25,127 bases of DNA from NCBI GenBank assembly GCA_038145405.1, contig JAYQPQ010000021.1, positions 1-25,127 on the forward strand, in the 5' to 3' direction. Position 1 is the first letter of the stretch, and every line of letters starts with the position of its first letter. The DNA comes from JAYQPQ01 sp038145405 (GTDB lineage: Bacteria > Pseudomonadota > Gammaproteobacteria > Pseudomonadales > GM7GCV1). Shown in pieces: positions 23,792 through 25,127 of this stretch. The translations under genes were made by a program, and so were the position numbers. The notes under the pieces were generated by a model. That model saw only the letters and a program-made list of their open reading frames with translations, ran no database searches and was not told where the DNA came from.

Positions 23792-25127
23792 ATGAGTACA
23801 CCCGCCCTGGCTGTCGAAACCATTTACCTGCCGGAATCCAGCCCGGACCTTATCGCTGCAGTCGACCTCGGCTCCAACTCCTTTCACCTGATTATTGCGC
23901 GCATCAGCAACGGCACCTTGCAACCGCTGGTGAAAGACAAGCAGATGGTACGCCTGGCCGATGGCCTGGATGGACGCAACCAGTTGTCAGACGCGGCGAT
24001 CGATCGCGGCCTGGCGGTGTTGAAAGCTTTCGGTACCGTAATCAGCACCATCCGACCCGGCAATGTGCGGGTGGTGGGCACCTTTACCCTGCGCCGCGCC
24101 AAGAACCGCAATACCTTTCTGCGCAAGGCGCGCGAGCTGTTTGATTACCCTATTGAGATTATTTCCGGCGACGAAGAAGCCCGCCTGATCTACCAGGGCG
24201 TGGCCCATACCACGCCGCACGAAGGTCGCCGCCTGGTCATCGACATTGGCGGCGGTAGCAGCGAGTTCGCCATCGGCGAGCATTTCGAGGTGCAGCAGTT
24301 ATCCAGTCTGCCCATGGGTTCGCTGAGCTATACCAAGCGCTTTTTTGCCAACAAGAAAATTACCAAGGAGCAGTTTCGCCAGGCCGAACTCTTCGCGCGC
24401 CAGCGGCTGGAAATTATCGCGCCGCGCTTTGTAAATACTGGCTGGCAAACGGCCATCGGCTGTTCCGGCACAGTGCGCGCCCTATTAGCCTGCGCCCAGT
24501 CGCAGCAGCTGGCGCAGGACAGCGTGCTGACCCACGACACACTGAAACTGCTGCGCAAGAAATTTATCGACGCCGGTGCGCCACAAAATCTGCAGGGTAT
24601 GGAGGACGCGCGCAAGCCCATAGCCTCTGCCGGCCTGGCTATTCTGCTGGCGATCTTCCACGAATTTAACCTGAACCAGATTGCGGTTTCCGAGGCCGCG
24701 CTGCGCGAAGGCGTGCTCTATGAACTGACTGAGCGCATGGAGCATCACGACATTCGCGAGCGCACGGTTAACAGCCTGGTGATTCGCTATGACATCGACC
24801 TGGCCCAAGCCCATCGCGTGCTCAAGCAGGTGGATATTCTCTTTAATGGTCTGAGCGAAGCATTCCCCAAGCGCCAACGCCAGGACCTGCATGTACTGCT
24901 GCGCTGGGCGGGCCTGTTGCATGAGATTGGATTGCACATCAATCGCCAGGGCATTCAGCGCCACTCGGCCTATATCCTGGCGCATACCGAACTGCCCGGC
25001 TTCAGCAACGACGAACAGCAAGTACTGGCACTGCTCGCCGGCAACCATCGCAAGCGCTTCGATCGCACCAGCTTCCCCGATATCAGCAAGTACGATACCG
25101 GCAGCCTGCTGATGATGGTGGTGATAC
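23792..25127 (+). CDS. ppx: Ppx, exopolyphosphatase (3' end beyond window)
   Basis: Hydrolyses terminal phosphates from polyphosphate; the Ppx/GppA family also includes pppGpp phosphohydrolases. 445 residues are present and the frame is still open at the window end (family about 500). The ASKHA ATPase-fold signatures are AAVDLGSNSFHLIIA (22-36) and VIDIGGGSSEF (149-159, with D151), with the conserved ISGDEEARLIYQG between and GCSGTVRALLAC and SEAALREGVLYEL after. The C-terminal HD-like part begins with LLRWAGLLHEIGLHINRQGIQRHSAYILAH. The ATG follows the ppk stop by 16 bases, giving an E. coli-like tandem ppk-ppx. Ppx is favoured over GppA because of ppk and similarity in the C-terminal domain. 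Confidence 0.95.
   Translation, partial: MSTPALAVETIYLPESSPDLIAAVDLGSNSFHLIIARISNGTLQPLVKDKQMVRLADGLDGRNQLSDAAIDRGLAVLKAFGTVISTIRPGNVRVVGTFTLRRAKNRNTFLRKARELFDYPIEIISGDEEARLIYQGVAHTTPHEGRRLVIDIGGGSSEFAIGEHFEVQQLSSLPMGSLSYTKRFFANKKITKEQFRQAELFARQRLEIIAPRFVNTGWQTAIGCSGTVRALLACAQSQQLAQDSVLTHDTLKLLRKKFIDAGAPQNLQGMEDARKPIASAGLAILLAIFHEFNLNQIAVSEAALREGVLYELTERMEHHDIRERTVNSLVIRYDIDLAQAHRVLKQVDILFNGLSEAFPKRQRQDLHVLLRWAGLLHEIGLHINRQGIQRHSAYILAHTELPGFSNDEQQVLALLAGNHRKRFDRTSFPDISKYDTGSLLMMVVI

Overview
The window (25,127 bases, high GC) looks like a chromosomal segment of a free-living, possibly marine, gammaproteobacterium. The evidence is a block in the order RDD protein, lptG, lptF, pepA, holC and later valS, as in Pseudomonas-type chromosomes, together with a monomeric NADP isocitrate dehydrogenase, RlmJ, HemG-type and SirB2-type proteins and a ppk-ppx pair. 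The genus cannot be fixed from the sequence alone. No phage, insertion sequence, CRISPR array or plasmid gene was seen. The first 70 bases are an unbroken run of C that interrupts queA, most likely an assembly or contig-end artefact.

Layout. 71-1851 (minus): 5' part of queA (tRNA queuosine synthesis), preceded by a phthalate-dioxygenase-type ferredoxin reductase. 2068-3234 (plus): exported PQQ-type sugar dehydrogenase. 3289-3374: tRNA-Leu(CAA) with a good -10 box. 3403-3942 (minus): small secreted protein of unknown function. 4073-8758: RDD membrane protein, convergent with lptG-lptF (LPS export permease), then the divergent pepA-holC pair.

8949-18344 lies between holC and the 'hypothetical-valS' pair that usually follows holC directly. 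It holds the monomeric isocitrate dehydrogenase, an MsrQ-like haem membrane protein with a 43-codon remnant behind it, a divergent run of a periplasmic helix-hairpin-helix protein (three exact 60-residue units), DoxX and a broken FMN azoreductase, a TSUP permease, SirB2, a membrane diguanylate cyclase, a 2OG-Fe(II) oxygenase next to rlmJ, and a two-gene minus-strand unit (alkyltransferase-like protein, then HemG-like flavodoxin) in which each gene carries one in-frame stop.

18448-25127 (plus): small acidic protein, valS, ppk (starting inside the end of valS) and ppx (running off the window). The arrangement suggests valyl-tRNA charging and polyphosphate turnover are co-expressed. Gaps of more than about 150 bases without a gene are few (1852-2067 and 8759-8948) and contain only candidate promoters; no gene-free stretch exceeds 300 bases.

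The most notable points are the cluster of three disrupted genes (azoreductase, hemG-like, atl-like), the 60-residue-period HhH protein within a probable envelope redox cluster, the interruption of the holC-valS block, and the valS/ppk overlap. None of these proves a new system.
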